This document shows positions 1 to 6,964 of a stretch of DNA of 26,523 bases, one piece after another. Position numbers and translations under genes: made by a program. The notes below the pieces were generated by a model. The model had not been told where the DNA came from, searched no databases, and worked only from the letters and a program-made list of their open reading frames with translations. How positions within the stretch are numbered: position 1 is the stretch's first letter; the number at the start of each line of letters is the position of its first letter. This stretch comes from CAYSHJ01 sp964589725 (GTDB lineage: Bacteria > Planctomycetota > Planctomycetia > Planctomycetales > Planctomycetaceae). The stretch spans positions 1 to 26,523 of the forward strand of contig CAZPUJ010000021.1 of the NCBI GenBank assembly GCA_964589725.1, in the 5' to 3' direction.

Positions 1-1271
1 TCTTCGGCGTAGATCACCATGGCTTTGGGTTTGTTTTTGCGGCGGTAGAGTTGGACCAATTCCCACAGCCGCTGTGCGCGAGCTTCCTCGATTTGCGCCA
101 GTTCCTCCTTGAGGCGTTCCCGTTCGGGGAGGTTCGGGAACAGCCGCAGTGTGCTCTCTTTGAGCCGCCGCGCGTCTTCCAGTTGTTTCACGTCGTAGCA
201 TGCTCCCTTGTACGACGCCAGCTTCACATGCGAACCGAGTATGAACGACGTTTGCAAGTGTGGGCTTTGCGGATATACCTCGCGGAGCATCGAAAAATAG
301 CGGTCGGCCTCTTGGTTGTTGGCGACGCGCAGGTAATGACTGGCCGTCATCATGATCGCGTCGTCGGCAAGTGGCCCGCGCGGGTCGTACATCCAAATCG
401 ACTTGAGCGCCGCCAGCGCATGCCCCGGCGTGTCAAAAGTGGGGCGCGACTTGTCAGTCAGGTTCGGCACCAAAATCGTCGAGTGCGGCGGCTTCTCCTT
501 TTTGGGTGTCGGAGTGGAGCGCGGGTCTTCCAGATTGACCGGCTGCACATCGCTCGAGGTCGCGAAATCGGGGAAGCCCAGCCACGTGCGCGCCATCGTG
601 AACAATCGCCGCGTAGCGACGTTCAAATGCCGCGTCGACGGATAATCCTTTAACAAGGTTTCGTAGTATTCCTGGGCGTTGGAGAATCTTTCTTGCTTGT
701 AGTAGGCCTCCGCTAACAGGAACAGCGAATCCTCACGCACGCGATTATGCTCTTCGTGGAATTCGGGATCGATGCTCGCAATCTTCAGCTTCGACCAGAA
801 CGATCGCTTCTTCTTGGAGAGCGGTTTGAGCAGCTTTTCGGCTTCGTTCAGCCGGTCATCCTTGAACAACTCTTCGGCTTGAGTGAATTGCTGTTGTTGC
901 AGGCGATGTTCGTCATCGCGCGTCGCGTTGGAGTCCTTTGGTTTCGATAGTTCCCACCATGACGGGCCTTCCGTGACATTGCGACTCTCGGCGCGCGGAC
1001 GGCTTTCGGGACCAGACCGTTGTTCATCGCGAGTGCCTCCGCCACCGAAACCAAACAATCGCCGTGGCTCTTTCGGAGCATCGTCAGGTTCGACAACGGT
1101 GACGTCGTCCTTCTCAGCTGGATCAAGCGCCGAGGATTTGTCCTTGGAGAAATTTATGCTGCGGCCCCAACTCCACTGCGTCAGACTGACCGACGAACGG
1201 GGCGTCGCGCAGCCCGAGAGCAGGCACGTCAGCAGCAACAGTGATAACAGTGATGAAGCGAGACGAGACAT
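1..1271 (-). CDS. TPR / BamD-like outer-membrane lipoprotein, 3' part beyond window
   Basis: An open frame of 423 codons starts at ATG 1271 and has no stop before the left edge, so the C-terminus is missing. Residues 1-21 form a lipoprotein signal: a short basic start, a leucine-rich core and a lipobox ending L-S-G-C21. After a low-complexity linker, from about residue 95 the protein has helical tetratricopeptide-type repeats, including a segment reading AEAYYKQERFSNAQEYYE and then LLKDYPSTRH, which resembles the BamD/YbgF type of periplasmic TPR. Such proteins usually act as scaffolds at the outer membrane; the partner cannot be told from this sequence. It lies 7 bases after the recO stop, so the two are probably co-transcribed. 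Function beyond a TPR lipoprotein is not established. Confidence 0.85.
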   Translation of the reverse strand, partial: MSRLASSLLSLLLLTCLLSGCATPRSSVSLTQWSWGRSINFSKDKSSALDPAEKDDVTVVEPDDAPKEPRRLFGFGGGGTRDEQRSGPESRPRAESRNVTEGPSWWELSKPKDSNATRDDEHRLQQQQFTQAEELFKDDRLNEAEKLLKPLSKKKRSFWSKLKIASIDPEFHEEHNRVREDSLFLLAEAYYKQERFSNAQEYYETLLKDYPSTRHLNVATRRLFTMARTWLGFPDFATSSDVQPVNLEDPRSTPTPKKEKPPHSTILVPNLTDKSRPTFDTPGHALAALKSIWMYDPRGPLADDAIMMTASHYLRVANNQEADRYFSMLREVYPQSPHLQTSFILGSHVKLASYKGACYDVKQLEDARRLKESTLRLFPNLPERERLKEELAQIEEARAQRLWELVQLYRRKNKPKAMVIYAE

Positions 1272-1278
1272 AACCTGT

Positions 1279-2028
1279 CTACGTGAATGGCAGGTACGAC
1301 AGCATCTTGGGTCGTCGATCGAGAGGCTGGCAGATGGCGGCCGTGATCAGGTGCCGGAGTTCTTGAATGGTCTGGGATGGGAAAGGTGCGGTCGGTGGCG
1401 CAGGAGGTTCAGGTGCGGCGAGTTGTTCGAATAAAGCCAGCGTCGCACCGTGAATCGGATGCGACGCAAATTCGGATCGGCGACAGTTCGGACAGAGCAG
1501 GCCTCCTTGCGACACCCAGAAAACAAATGACGTGTGATCGGCCACGGTCCGTCCGCAGGCGAGGCAGGTTTTGAAGTCGGGCAGTTGACCGATTTCGCGC
1601 AGCGTGACAACTTCAAATCGCAGCACGGGCCAGCGGAAGTCAGCTTCTTCGGTCAGCCGTCGCAACGTCGCGACCGCCTCGTCGTACAAAACGGGATGCG
1701 GGTCGTACTCCTCCGTGAGACCAGCCAACAGCTCGGCGACGTAGTATCCGCCGTACAAGCAATTCAGATTGCGAGCCGGCGGCCGGAACCGAGCCATCAA
1801 CTGGCATTCTGTCAAAATGTCCAGTCCCCCTGATGACTTGCGTAGGAAAACTAGGCGAGATTCCGTGAGCAGGTCAAGAGCCGTTTCAAACGGTCCTTTC
1901 AAGCGTTTGCCCCCCTTCGCGATCGTCGCCAGCTTGCCGAAATCGCGGGTGAACCACGTCACCACCTGGCTGGACTCGCTGAAGTCCGCCATTCGAATCA
2001 CGAGGCCAGTGGTTTTCTCAGCGGTCAT
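1279..2028 (-). CDS. recO: DNA repair protein RecO
   Basis: This 249-residue protein matches RecO in length and layout. RecO promotes annealing and loads RecA on SSB-coated single-stranded DNA in the RecFOR recombination pathway. The N-terminal half has the OB-fold pattern of the family (TTGLVIRMADFSESSQVV, then a basic AKGGKR segment). The C-terminal half carries a zinc-finger-like CxxC...CxxC set at about residues 155, 158, 179 and 182, as in many RecO proteins. The ATG at 2028 is preferred over an in-frame GTG at 2100, because the upstream GTG lies inside a palindromic repeat and the residues between are unlike RecO. The ribosome binding site is weak. The TPR lipoprotein gene follows 7 bases downstream. 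Confidence 0.9.
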   Translation of the reverse strand: MTAEKTTGLVIRMADFSESSQVVTWFTRDFGKLATIAKGGKRLKGPFETALDLLTESRLVFLRKSSGGLDILTECQLMARFRPPARNLNCLYGGYYVAELLAGLTEEYDPHPVLYDEAVATLRRLTEEADFRWPVLRFEVVTLREIGQLPDFKTCLACGRTVADHTSFVFWVSQGGLLCPNCRRSEFASHPIHGATLALFEQLAAPEPPAPPTAPFPSQTIQELRHLITAAICQPLDRRPKMLSYLPFT

Positions 2029-2097
2029 GGTTTGGGACGGGCGAATCTGAAAAAAGGGCGACACGGAATGCGTGTTGATACCGAACGCCGAGTTTGA

Positions 2098-2160
2098 CAC
2101 TAACCCGAAGCGTAAGCGAGGGCCTGTTACCTGAGCCCTCGCTTGCGCATCGGGTTAGTG
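2098..2160. repeat. Palindromic intergenic repeat, CCCGAAGCG family, copy 1
   Basis: Two inverted arms, 2098-2123 and 2135-2160, are separated by an 11-base loop. The left arm begins CACTAACCCGAAGCG and the right arm ends CATCGGGTTAGTG; there are only a few mismatches. The same core (CCCGAMGCG..AGCGAGG) recurs at 4646-4713 and 5736-5800. It sits just upstream of recO and could fold as a stable RNA hairpin on either strand. No T tract follows, so it is not a classic intrinsic terminator. Confidence 0.85.
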
Positions 2161-2165
2161 GAGTG

Positions 2166-2671
2166 TCCCCCAAATGTGTCAGACTTGGCGGTGCGAGGGA
2201 GAGCTGGGCGAGGCTGTCGCTGAAGTTCGCGCCATTTCGAAGATCGAGTTGTACGCCGCCTGACCGTTCGCATCTACGGTCGGGGTACATGGCTCTGTTG
2301 GAAGACCGGCCACAACACTAGTGCTTTGTCACAGCAAAGAATTCGGGTCGCGGAAATCAGCCGCAGGGCGCTGGCCCTGGTTCTTGCTGCACAAACCGGA
2401 CGCTAGCCCGGATCATTCATGGTCCCTCGTGGAACACTCGCAACCTGCACGTAGCTGAGTTCACAAGAACTCAGCCCAACTCGCCAACAGGAACTGAGTT
2501 TTTGCGAACTCAGCTACGAAGCCATGAATAATCCAGGCTAGCGCGTTCCGGCTCACCCGGAAACCAAGCGGTGACAATGCACTAGCCCGAGATTCGATCG
2601 GGCCACCAGCGTAGACGGCGTGTGTCTCACAGACGTAAATTGATCGCACAAAGGCTCAACCAAGTTGATGT
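2166..2671. other. Non-coding stretch upstream of recO
   Basis: No convincing gene is seen here. Short open frames exist on both strands but have no ribosome binding sites, no recognisable motif and no coding-like pattern. The stretch contains the nested palindrome at 2401-2543. A short string, CGATCGGGCCACCA, occurs near 2595 and again near 2930, on either side of the Uma2 remnant. This might mark the edges of an old insertion or deletion, but the evidence is thin. Confidence 0.5.
2401..2543. repeat. Nested inverted repeat about 143 bp long
   Basis: The outer arms are 2401-2422 and 2522-2543. They start CGCTAGCC and pair at 20 of 22 positions. Inside, 2451-2462 (GTAGCTGAGTTC) pairs perfectly with 2506-2517 (GAACTCAGCTAC), and further GAGTTC/GAACTC units lie between them. 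The whole unit could fold as one long imperfect hairpin with small side stems. The inner core belongs to the same GTAGCTGA family as the elements at 3009-3082 and 4534-4586. The size and terminal inverted repeats resemble a MITE or a REP/BIME-like unit; no target duplication was recognised. Confidence 0.75.
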
Positions 2672-2908
2672 CTGGTTCTCGGAGTTCGGCGATGCCCACC
2701 ACCCTGTTTGACGAAGTGCGCAGCGGCACTGCACCGCCGCTCGTGCCTCGTCAATTTCCCCGAGTCGCAGGTTGAAGTTTACGAGTAGCGTGATCCGACG
2801 TCTGGCAAGTACGCTCAACAGACGATCCTCAGGCCCCGCCAAACCATCTCATGGGTCCTTTCGCTGACGCAGCGTTTGGAGATCTACGTGGACAACCTCT
2901 TCCGTTAA
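2672..2908 (+). pseudogene. Decayed 3' remnant of a Uma2-family (PDDEXK-fold) nuclease gene
   Basis: A single plus frame, ending at TAA 2906-2908, reads CLVNFPESQVEVYE, then a TAG stop at 2786-2788, then RDPTSGKYAQQTILRP and a tail ending VDNLFR. This resembles the C-terminal part of Uma2-family proteins, where a variant of (W/C)LVNLPxxxVEVYRDP is followed by a Tyr/Gln/Leu-rich strand. In the same frame, upstream codons give LVLGV and KCAAA at the spacing where the family has LVxEV and KYAAAG. The catalytic Glu and the Asp of the usual EVxD stretch are not preserved, the 5' two thirds are absent and there is an in-frame stop, so it is non-functional. Identification is from memory of the family pattern and was not searched. 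Confidence 0.6.
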
Positions 2909-3008
2909 TCGCGATGTGACGAACGATTTCGATCGGGCCACCACCCGCTGGGGAATGAGACCTGGAGGATGGGCACTCGGCCGCACCATCACCCGGTTTT
3001 CGCACCAA

Positions 3009-3082
3009 GTGGTAGCTGAATTCGCCAGAATTCAGCGTGTCGATGGACGTTGTGGCTGAATTCTGGCGAATTCAGCTGCCAC
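3009..3082. repeat. Palindromic repeat, GTAGCTGAATTC family
   Basis: Arms 3009-3036 and 3055-3082 pair at 27 of 28 positions around an 18-base loop. Each arm itself contains a smaller palindrome (CTGAATTCGCCAGAATTCAG), so the unit can fold as one long stem or as two hairpins. It lies downstream of the desaturase gene, which ends at 3207 on the minus strand, and could end its transcript or stabilise the RNA end. Confidence 0.8.
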
Positions 3083-3206
3083 AGGGTGTCACCGATTCGT
3101 GAGGAGCGTGCGCAATTCGGGGTAAGAGTTCAGCTCCGTGCGGTATCGGCGGTGATGGCCGAACGGGAATCGTCCCTTGGTCTCTGATCGGTGGAGCCGG
3201 ACTTTG

Positions 3207-4280
3207 TCACGCCGTCTCCGACGGCAACCGATCCTGCACCTGCTTTGCGAGGCCGAAGAACTTCAGCGTGCGGATCACCATGTAGGTGATGTCGACCTCC
3301 CACCATTTGTGGCCGTGGCGGGCGAGGCGTTGGTGAGCGTGATGATTGTTGTGCCAGCCTTCGCCGTAGCTCAGCAAGGCGACCCACCACAGGTTTCGCG
3401 AGCGGTCGGTCGTCTCGTAATTGCGGTAACCCCAAACGTGCGTGGCTGAATTCACGAACCACGTGCTGTGATACGCCGCGATCATCCGCAGGCACAGACC
3501 CCACAACAGGCACGACAGCCCGGCTTGGAAGAAGTACTCGCCCAGGCCGTACAGCGCGGCACCCAAACCAAGCGGAAACAGGATGAAATACTTGTGGAAG
3601 AACTGCTGGACCGGATCTCTGTACATATCCGGCGCCCAGCGTTTGAGCAGCGCATCAAGGTGTCCCGGAGCGTCCTTCGGCTTGAACCACAGCATGTGCG
3701 ACCACCAGAAACCGTCGTTCGGCGAGTGCGGATCGCCTTCCTGATCCGACAACACATGATGCTTGCGATGCGTCGCCACCCAAAACAGCGGACTGCCCTC
3801 GGCCGACAACATGCCGCACATCGAGAAGAAATATTTCAACGGGCGCGGCACGATCAGGCTGCCGTGCGTCAGGAGCCGGTGGTAACCCAACGTGACTCCC
3901 AGGCAAGCCGTGACGAAGTGCAGCACTACCGCCGTTGCCAAACCGATCCAACTGAAATGCCAAAACGCCGCGACGGCACCGACGTTGATCAACGCCATCC
4001 AACCGACGTTGTACCAATCGACCCCATGCGGGAACCGCTCGCGATACGCAGTGACTTGCGGATGTGAAATCTCCAGCCGCGCACGTCGAGCAGTCGTCGC
4101 GTGCGAGGACTCATGGTCGCGAATCGGCAGCCATATCGTGGGTGAGGCGAGTCCCGCACCACGCAGTGCCGCTTCGCGCGTGGGCGAACGGAGCGAGGTG
4201 GAATCGTCGGACGTCGCAGTTACGGATGAACCAGTGACGGACGAATGGCCGGCGTCGGTGAGAGTCGTGTCGTGAGTCAA
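3207..4280 (-). CDS. Delta-9-type fatty acid desaturase (membrane di-iron)
   Basis: This 357-residue protein belongs to the acyl-CoA/acyl-lipid delta-9 desaturase family, which puts a cis double bond in saturated acyl chains using a membrane di-iron centre. The three histidine boxes are intact: HRLLTH at 134-139, HRKHH at 171-175 and HNNHH at 310-314, the last inside the typical GEGWHNNHHAH. Hydrophobic pairs flank them at about 92-127 and 231-270. The first 80 residues are Ser/Thr-rich, poorly conserved in appearance and longer than usual. The start is a TTG at 4280, supported by AGGAGA 8 bases upstream; no in-frame ATG comes before the core. It is monocistronic and probably adjusts membrane fluidity. 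Which lipid class it uses cannot be told. Confidence 0.92.
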   Translation of the reverse strand: MTHDTTLTDAGHSSVTGSSVTATSDDSTSLRSPTREAALRGAGLASPTIWLPIRDHESSHATTARRARLEISHPQVTAYRERFPHGVDWYNVGWMALINVGAVAAFWHFSWIGLATAVVLHFVTACLGVTLGYHRLLTHGSLIVPRPLKYFFSMCGMLSAEGSPLFWVATHRKHHVLSDQEGDPHSPNDGFWWSHMLWFKPKDAPGHLDALLKRWAPDMYRDPVQQFFHKYFILFPLGLGAALYGLGEYFFQAGLSCLLWGLCLRMIAAYHSTWFVNSATHVWGYRNYETTDRSRNLWWVALLSYGEGWHNNHHAHQRLARHGHKWWEVDITYMVIRTLKFFGLAKQVQDRLPSETA

Positions 4281-4288
4281 GACCAGGG

Positions 4289-4294
4289 TCTCCT
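4289..4294 (-). promoter_or_regulatory. Ribosome binding site that sets the TTG start of the desaturase
   Basis: On the minus strand this reads AGGAGA, with 8 bases before the TTG at 4278-4280. It is the only good Shine-Dalgarno match upstream of the desaturase core. Confidence 0.55.
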
Positions 4295-4533
4295 GGGGAA
4301 GCGAGGAAAGGATCGCTAGCGGCCGTCCTTGGCCTACCTTGAAGTGGCGGGATTATAGAAGTCCATCGGAGATGGCGAGTCAGCCGGCCGTCAAACTTTT
4401 GTCAAACTCATGTCACGGCCAGGCCGCCTGTATTACCAAGAGGTTGCGCCGAGTGACCTGGTCACTGCCGGAACCTCGATGTGATCGTCTACCGGCCGGG
4501 CTTCCGGCATTTTTTCACTGACTGCTATAAACG

Positions 4534-4586
4534 GTAGCTGAAGTCGTGAGACTTCAGAGTTCCCGAACTCTTACGAGTTCGGCTAC
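4534..4586. repeat. Palindromic repeat, GTAGCTGA family, diverged copy
   Basis: The unit starts GTAGCTGAAGTC and ends GAGTTCGGCTAC. It is made of two small hairpins (GAAGTC..GACTTC and GAACTC..GAGTTC) within outer GTAGC/GCTAC arms. It is clearly related in plan to 2451-2517 and 3009-3082, but the internal bases have drifted as matched pairs, which points to conservation of structure over sequence. Confidence 0.65.
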
Positions 4587-4645
4587 AAGAGCCAGCGAGC
4601 GTTCTATTCGCTCAAGACTGGCAAGCCCGAATTTCGCACCAATCC

Positions 4646-4713
4646 ACACTGGCCCGACGCGCAAGCGAGGAACAGGCGGCAAATTTCCCTCGCTTGCGCG
4701 TCGGGCTCGTGTG
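4646..4713. repeat. Palindromic intergenic repeat, CCCGAAGCG family, copy 2
   Basis: The left core 4652-4669 (CCCGACGCGCAAGCGAGG) pairs with the right core at about 4689-4707, and CACAC/GTGTG at the ends extend the arms to 4646-4713. It sits 58 bases upstream of the scpB start, within the likely leader of that gene. Confidence 0.8.
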
Positions 4714-4771
4714 AAACACGCTGTCAGGGAAACCCGAGGACGGTGTGCAATCCGGGTAAAGGACCGGACTC

Positions 4772-5677
4772 ATGGACGAGCGGCATGAAACGAATGAATC
4801 CAATCAAGTAGAACGGCATCAAGCCGACGATCCCGACTTCGCCAAACCAGCCGAGTCCTGGGACGAGCCGTTGCTGGCGGATGATCTCGAACAAGCGTAT
4901 TTGCGAGCTCTCGAAGCGACCGCAGCGATCGAACGCGAAATCAGCTCGCAGAGTTTTCAACCGGGCGAGACGCACGCTACCGCAGACGGCGTCGCGAATG
5001 TCGCTGCTTCGCAATCCGGCGGTCCAGCCGAACCTGTCGGTGAGACCGATGCGGGCGACACCGGCTTAGCCAGTGGCGCTGGGCCAGCATCAACTCGCGC
5101 ACTGTCCAACTCCGGCTTCACCGCGTCCTCGGAACCGGAACGGGTCTCGGAGAAGCAAGTCGTCGAGGCCGCGTTGTTTGTCGGGGGTATGCCGCTCACG
5201 GCGAAGCGGCTCGGCTCGCTGTTTCACACCGAGCACGGTTTCGGGTTCGTCGAATGTCTAATCGACGAGCTGAATCGCCAGTACGCCGACGAGGAGCGAC
5301 CGTACTCGATTACCTTGGGCGAAGGCGGCTATCGCCTGACGCTGCTTCCGGAATTCGAAAGCGTGCGTAACAAGGCCTACGGCTACGGCCCCAAAGACGT
5401 GAAGCTCGGACAAGACGTGTTGGAAGTTCTTTCGCTCGTCGCGTACCGGCAGCCGATCACGAAATCGCAAGTCGAAGCCTTGGGAAGATCGAACTCCGGC
5501 CCCGTGCTGCGGCAACTGCTGCAACGCGAACTCATCCGCATCGACCGCGAGCACTCCGCGAATGACAAGCAACAAAAGAGCGACCCACCGTACGTGACCA
5601 CACCGCGTTTTCTGTCACTATTTGGGCTCAACAGCTTGAGTGACCTGCCTGTCGCGGAAGATATCGAGTTCAAATGA
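4772..5677 (+). CDS. scpB: Segregation and condensation protein ScpB, with long acidic N-terminus
   Basis: The C-terminal part, about residues 126-301, is a standard ScpB: two winged-helix domains with the family signatures EKQVVEAALFVGGMPL, GYRLTL, and LEVLSLVAYRQPITKSQVEALG. ScpB dimerises and binds ScpA, the kleisin that bridges SMC heads in bacterial condensin. About 125 residues come before this core. They are rich in Asp, Glu, Ala and Ser and low in complexity, making the protein about 300 residues against roughly 200 for common ScpB. The ATG at 4772 has a weak AAAGGA upstream. No scpA or smc is present in the window. The gene converges on the GNAT gene with a nested repeat between them. 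Confidence 0.93.
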   Translation: MDERHETNESNQVERHQADDPDFAKPAESWDEPLLADDLEQAYLRALEATAAIEREISSQSFQPGETHATADGVANVAASQSGGPAEPVGETDAGDTGLASGAGPASTRALSNSGFTASSEPERVSEKQVVEAALFVGGMPLTAKRLGSLFHTEHGFGFVECLIDELNRQYADEERPYSITLGEGGYRLTLLPEFESVRNKAYGYGPKDVKLGQDVLEVLSLVAYRQPITKSQVEALGRSNSGPVLRQLLQRELIRIDREHSANDKQQKSDPPYVTTPRFLSLFGLNSLSDLPVAEDIEFK

Positions 5678-5699
5678 CGGACCGCCGACACATCATGGG

Positions 5700-5839
5700 T
5701 TAGGAACAGGGCCGAAATAACTTCCCTGTGCCGCGCACACCCGAAGCGTCAGCGAGGCCGGACAGATCCGCGGCCCTCGCTCACGCTTCGGGTTAGTGTG
5801 CTCGCCGAAATCGGGACGTGATTTCGGTCCCGTTCCTAG
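5700..5839. repeat. Nested inverted repeat between scpB and the GNAT gene
   Basis: Outer arms 5700-5718 and 5821-5839 (core AGGAAC..GGCCGAAAT against its complement) pair at 16 of 19 positions. Inside lies a CCCGAAGCG-family palindrome, copy 3, with arms 5736-5759 and 5772-5800; the left arm lacks a TAAC present in the right. The total is 140 bases, close to the 143-base element at 2401-2543. It fills the space between two convergent genes and its right edge supplies the TAG stop of the acetyltransferase. It probably acts as a two-way transcript end. Confidence 0.8.
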
Positions 5840-6333
5840 GCATCGCTGCTCGCCACTCGTCGCAACGCCTCGCTGGTCAAACGATACATCGTCCAATCCG
5901 ATAATGGCTTCGCTCCCAGGCTTTCGTAAAAACGGATCGACGGAGCATTCCAATCGAGCACCGACCATTCCATCCGTCCGCAGTCGCGTTCGACGGCGAT
6001 CTGAGCGACGCGAAAAAGCAGAGCCTTGCCGATGCCTCGTCCGCGAAACGACGGACGAACGAAGAGGTCTTCTAAGTACATCCCCGGTTTGCCGAGGAAC
6101 GTCGAGAAGTTGTGAAAGAATAATGCAAAGCCAACTGTCTCACTGCCGACGGTCGCGACCAGGGCCTCGGCATATGGACGTCGGCCAAACAGCGAACCAT
6201 GCAACGACGCCTCTGTGGCCACGACCATATCGAGCAGCATTTCATACTCAGCCAGTTCGCGAATCAACGCCAAGATCGTCGGCACATCGGCCGTGGTCGC
6301 GGGACGGATCACAACGTCAGTCGATGGGTTCAA
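5836..6333 (-). CDS. GNAT N-acetyltransferase, diamine/thialysine acetyltransferase-like
   Basis: This 165-residue enzyme has the full GNAT layout. It begins VVIRPATTADVPTILALI, has motif A as LFVRPSFRGRGIGKALL (the R/QxxGxG/A acetyl-CoA loop), and ends with RMEWSVLDWNAPSIRFYESLGA, which is characteristic of the spermidine/spermine (SAT) and thialysine acetyltransferase branch. A polyamine or small amine substrate is therefore likely but not proven. The start chosen is TTG 6333, with GAGGA 7 bases upstream. A longer in-frame TTG at 6483 would add 50 residues that do not look like the family. The TAG stop falls in the right arm of a nested repeat. Confidence 0.88.
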   Translation of the reverse strand: MNPSTDVVIRPATTADVPTILALIRELAEYEMLLDMVVATEASLHGSLFGRRPYAEALVATVGSETVGFALFFHNFSTFLGKPGMYLEDLFVRPSFRGRGIGKALLFRVAQIAVERDCGRMEWSVLDWNAPSIRFYESLGAKPLSDWTMYRLTSEALRRVASSDA

Positions 6334-6340
6334 GTCGACG

Positions 6341-6345
6341 TCCTC
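6341..6345 (-). promoter_or_regulatory. Ribosome binding site deciding the GNAT start
   Basis: GAGGA on the minus strand lies 7 bases before TTG 6333. It favours the 165-residue form, which begins just before the conserved first strand. Confidence 0.5.
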
Positions 6346-6852
6346 ATGAGCATGAAACTCGCAATCTCCGGGCCGAATTGTGGATTTCTCGCCTCGGTAA
6401 CTCAAGTCGGTCCGCGAAACCACGTGGACGAACGTTTCTGATCGACCACAACTAACAGTGGCCGGACGGTTCGCTAGCAACAAAATGTTCGATTTGCTTT
6501 ACAGCACGATGCGCGGCACCTACCATCCCGCCGCCTTGCTCACAGGGCTTTGACAAATCGCCGACTCCAAGATGGTTTTCGGCTGTTGAGGCAGGTGAGT
6601 TGGCTCTTGGCCGTCGTGGTTGTGAACCGCGACAGGCTCGGACCGAAGGATTGGTCCTGGAGAACGACGCATGGATGCGACGCTCACTCGGCTCTGGTCG
6701 TTGGGACTCAATAAGTCCTCTCAACACGAACCAGAACTCCCGCAGTTACCCCGCATTCGTCGTGCGTTGAATGTGCATGCTCTTCAGTTCGTCGTTACGT
6801 CTTCAGCCGGTTCCGACCGCCTGAATGCGGAACAACGAACGAAAACCTTCTG

Positions 6853-6880
6853 ACCGAGTCACGGCGCGAGCTGACTCGGT
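6853..6880 (+). promoter_or_regulatory. Hairpin in the leader of the amidotransferase-like gene
   Basis: ACCGAGTCA (6853-6861) pairs perfectly with TGACTCGGT (6872-6880) around a 10-base loop, 84 bases before the start codon. No U tract follows. It could be an RNA leader structure or an operator; there is nothing to choose between them. Confidence 0.4.
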
Positions 6881-6964
6881 GGCGCGGGTCGGTTCGAGCG
6901 AAAACGAAAACGTCGCCACACGAACCGCAGCACCCATCGTGCTGAACCAAGGAAGGGCTACCGC

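Larger units (their letters stand above)
4281..4771. other. Divergent intergenic region between desaturase and scpB, with two repeats
   Basis: This 491-base region separates the minus-strand desaturase from the plus-strand scpB, so it must hold both promoters. I could not identify convincing -35/-10 boxes. Two palindromic repeats lie inside it, at 4534-4586 and 4646-4713, both closer to scpB. The remainder shows no gene. Confidence 0.5.
6334..6964. other. Intergenic region between GNAT and the amidotransferase-like gene
   Basis: This 631-base region lies between divergent genes. A 60-codon plus frame at 6671-6853 has a possible GGAG upstream but no recognisable motif, and is not called. A small hairpin with GGACT/AGTCC lies near 6704-6718 and a stronger one at 6853-6880. 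No RNA family was recognised. Confidence 0.4.

Noticed and set aside
2094..2321. Small plus-strand frame starting TLTRSVSEG
   Set aside because: The start is the translated palindromic repeat. This peptide string is a known kind of artefact of such repeats, and the rest has no motif.
2098..5800. Repeated palindromes as a possible CRISPR array
   Set aside because: Copies are kilobases apart, differ in sequence and have no regular spacers or cas genes.
6334..6483. Longer start for the GNAT protein at TTG 6483
   Set aside because: The extra 50 residues do not resemble the family and the inner TTG has a well-placed ribosome binding site.
6671..6853. Small 60-codon frame upstream of the amidotransferase-like gene
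   Set aside because: There is a possible GGAG site, but no motif, hydrophobic segment or other support; left as unproven.
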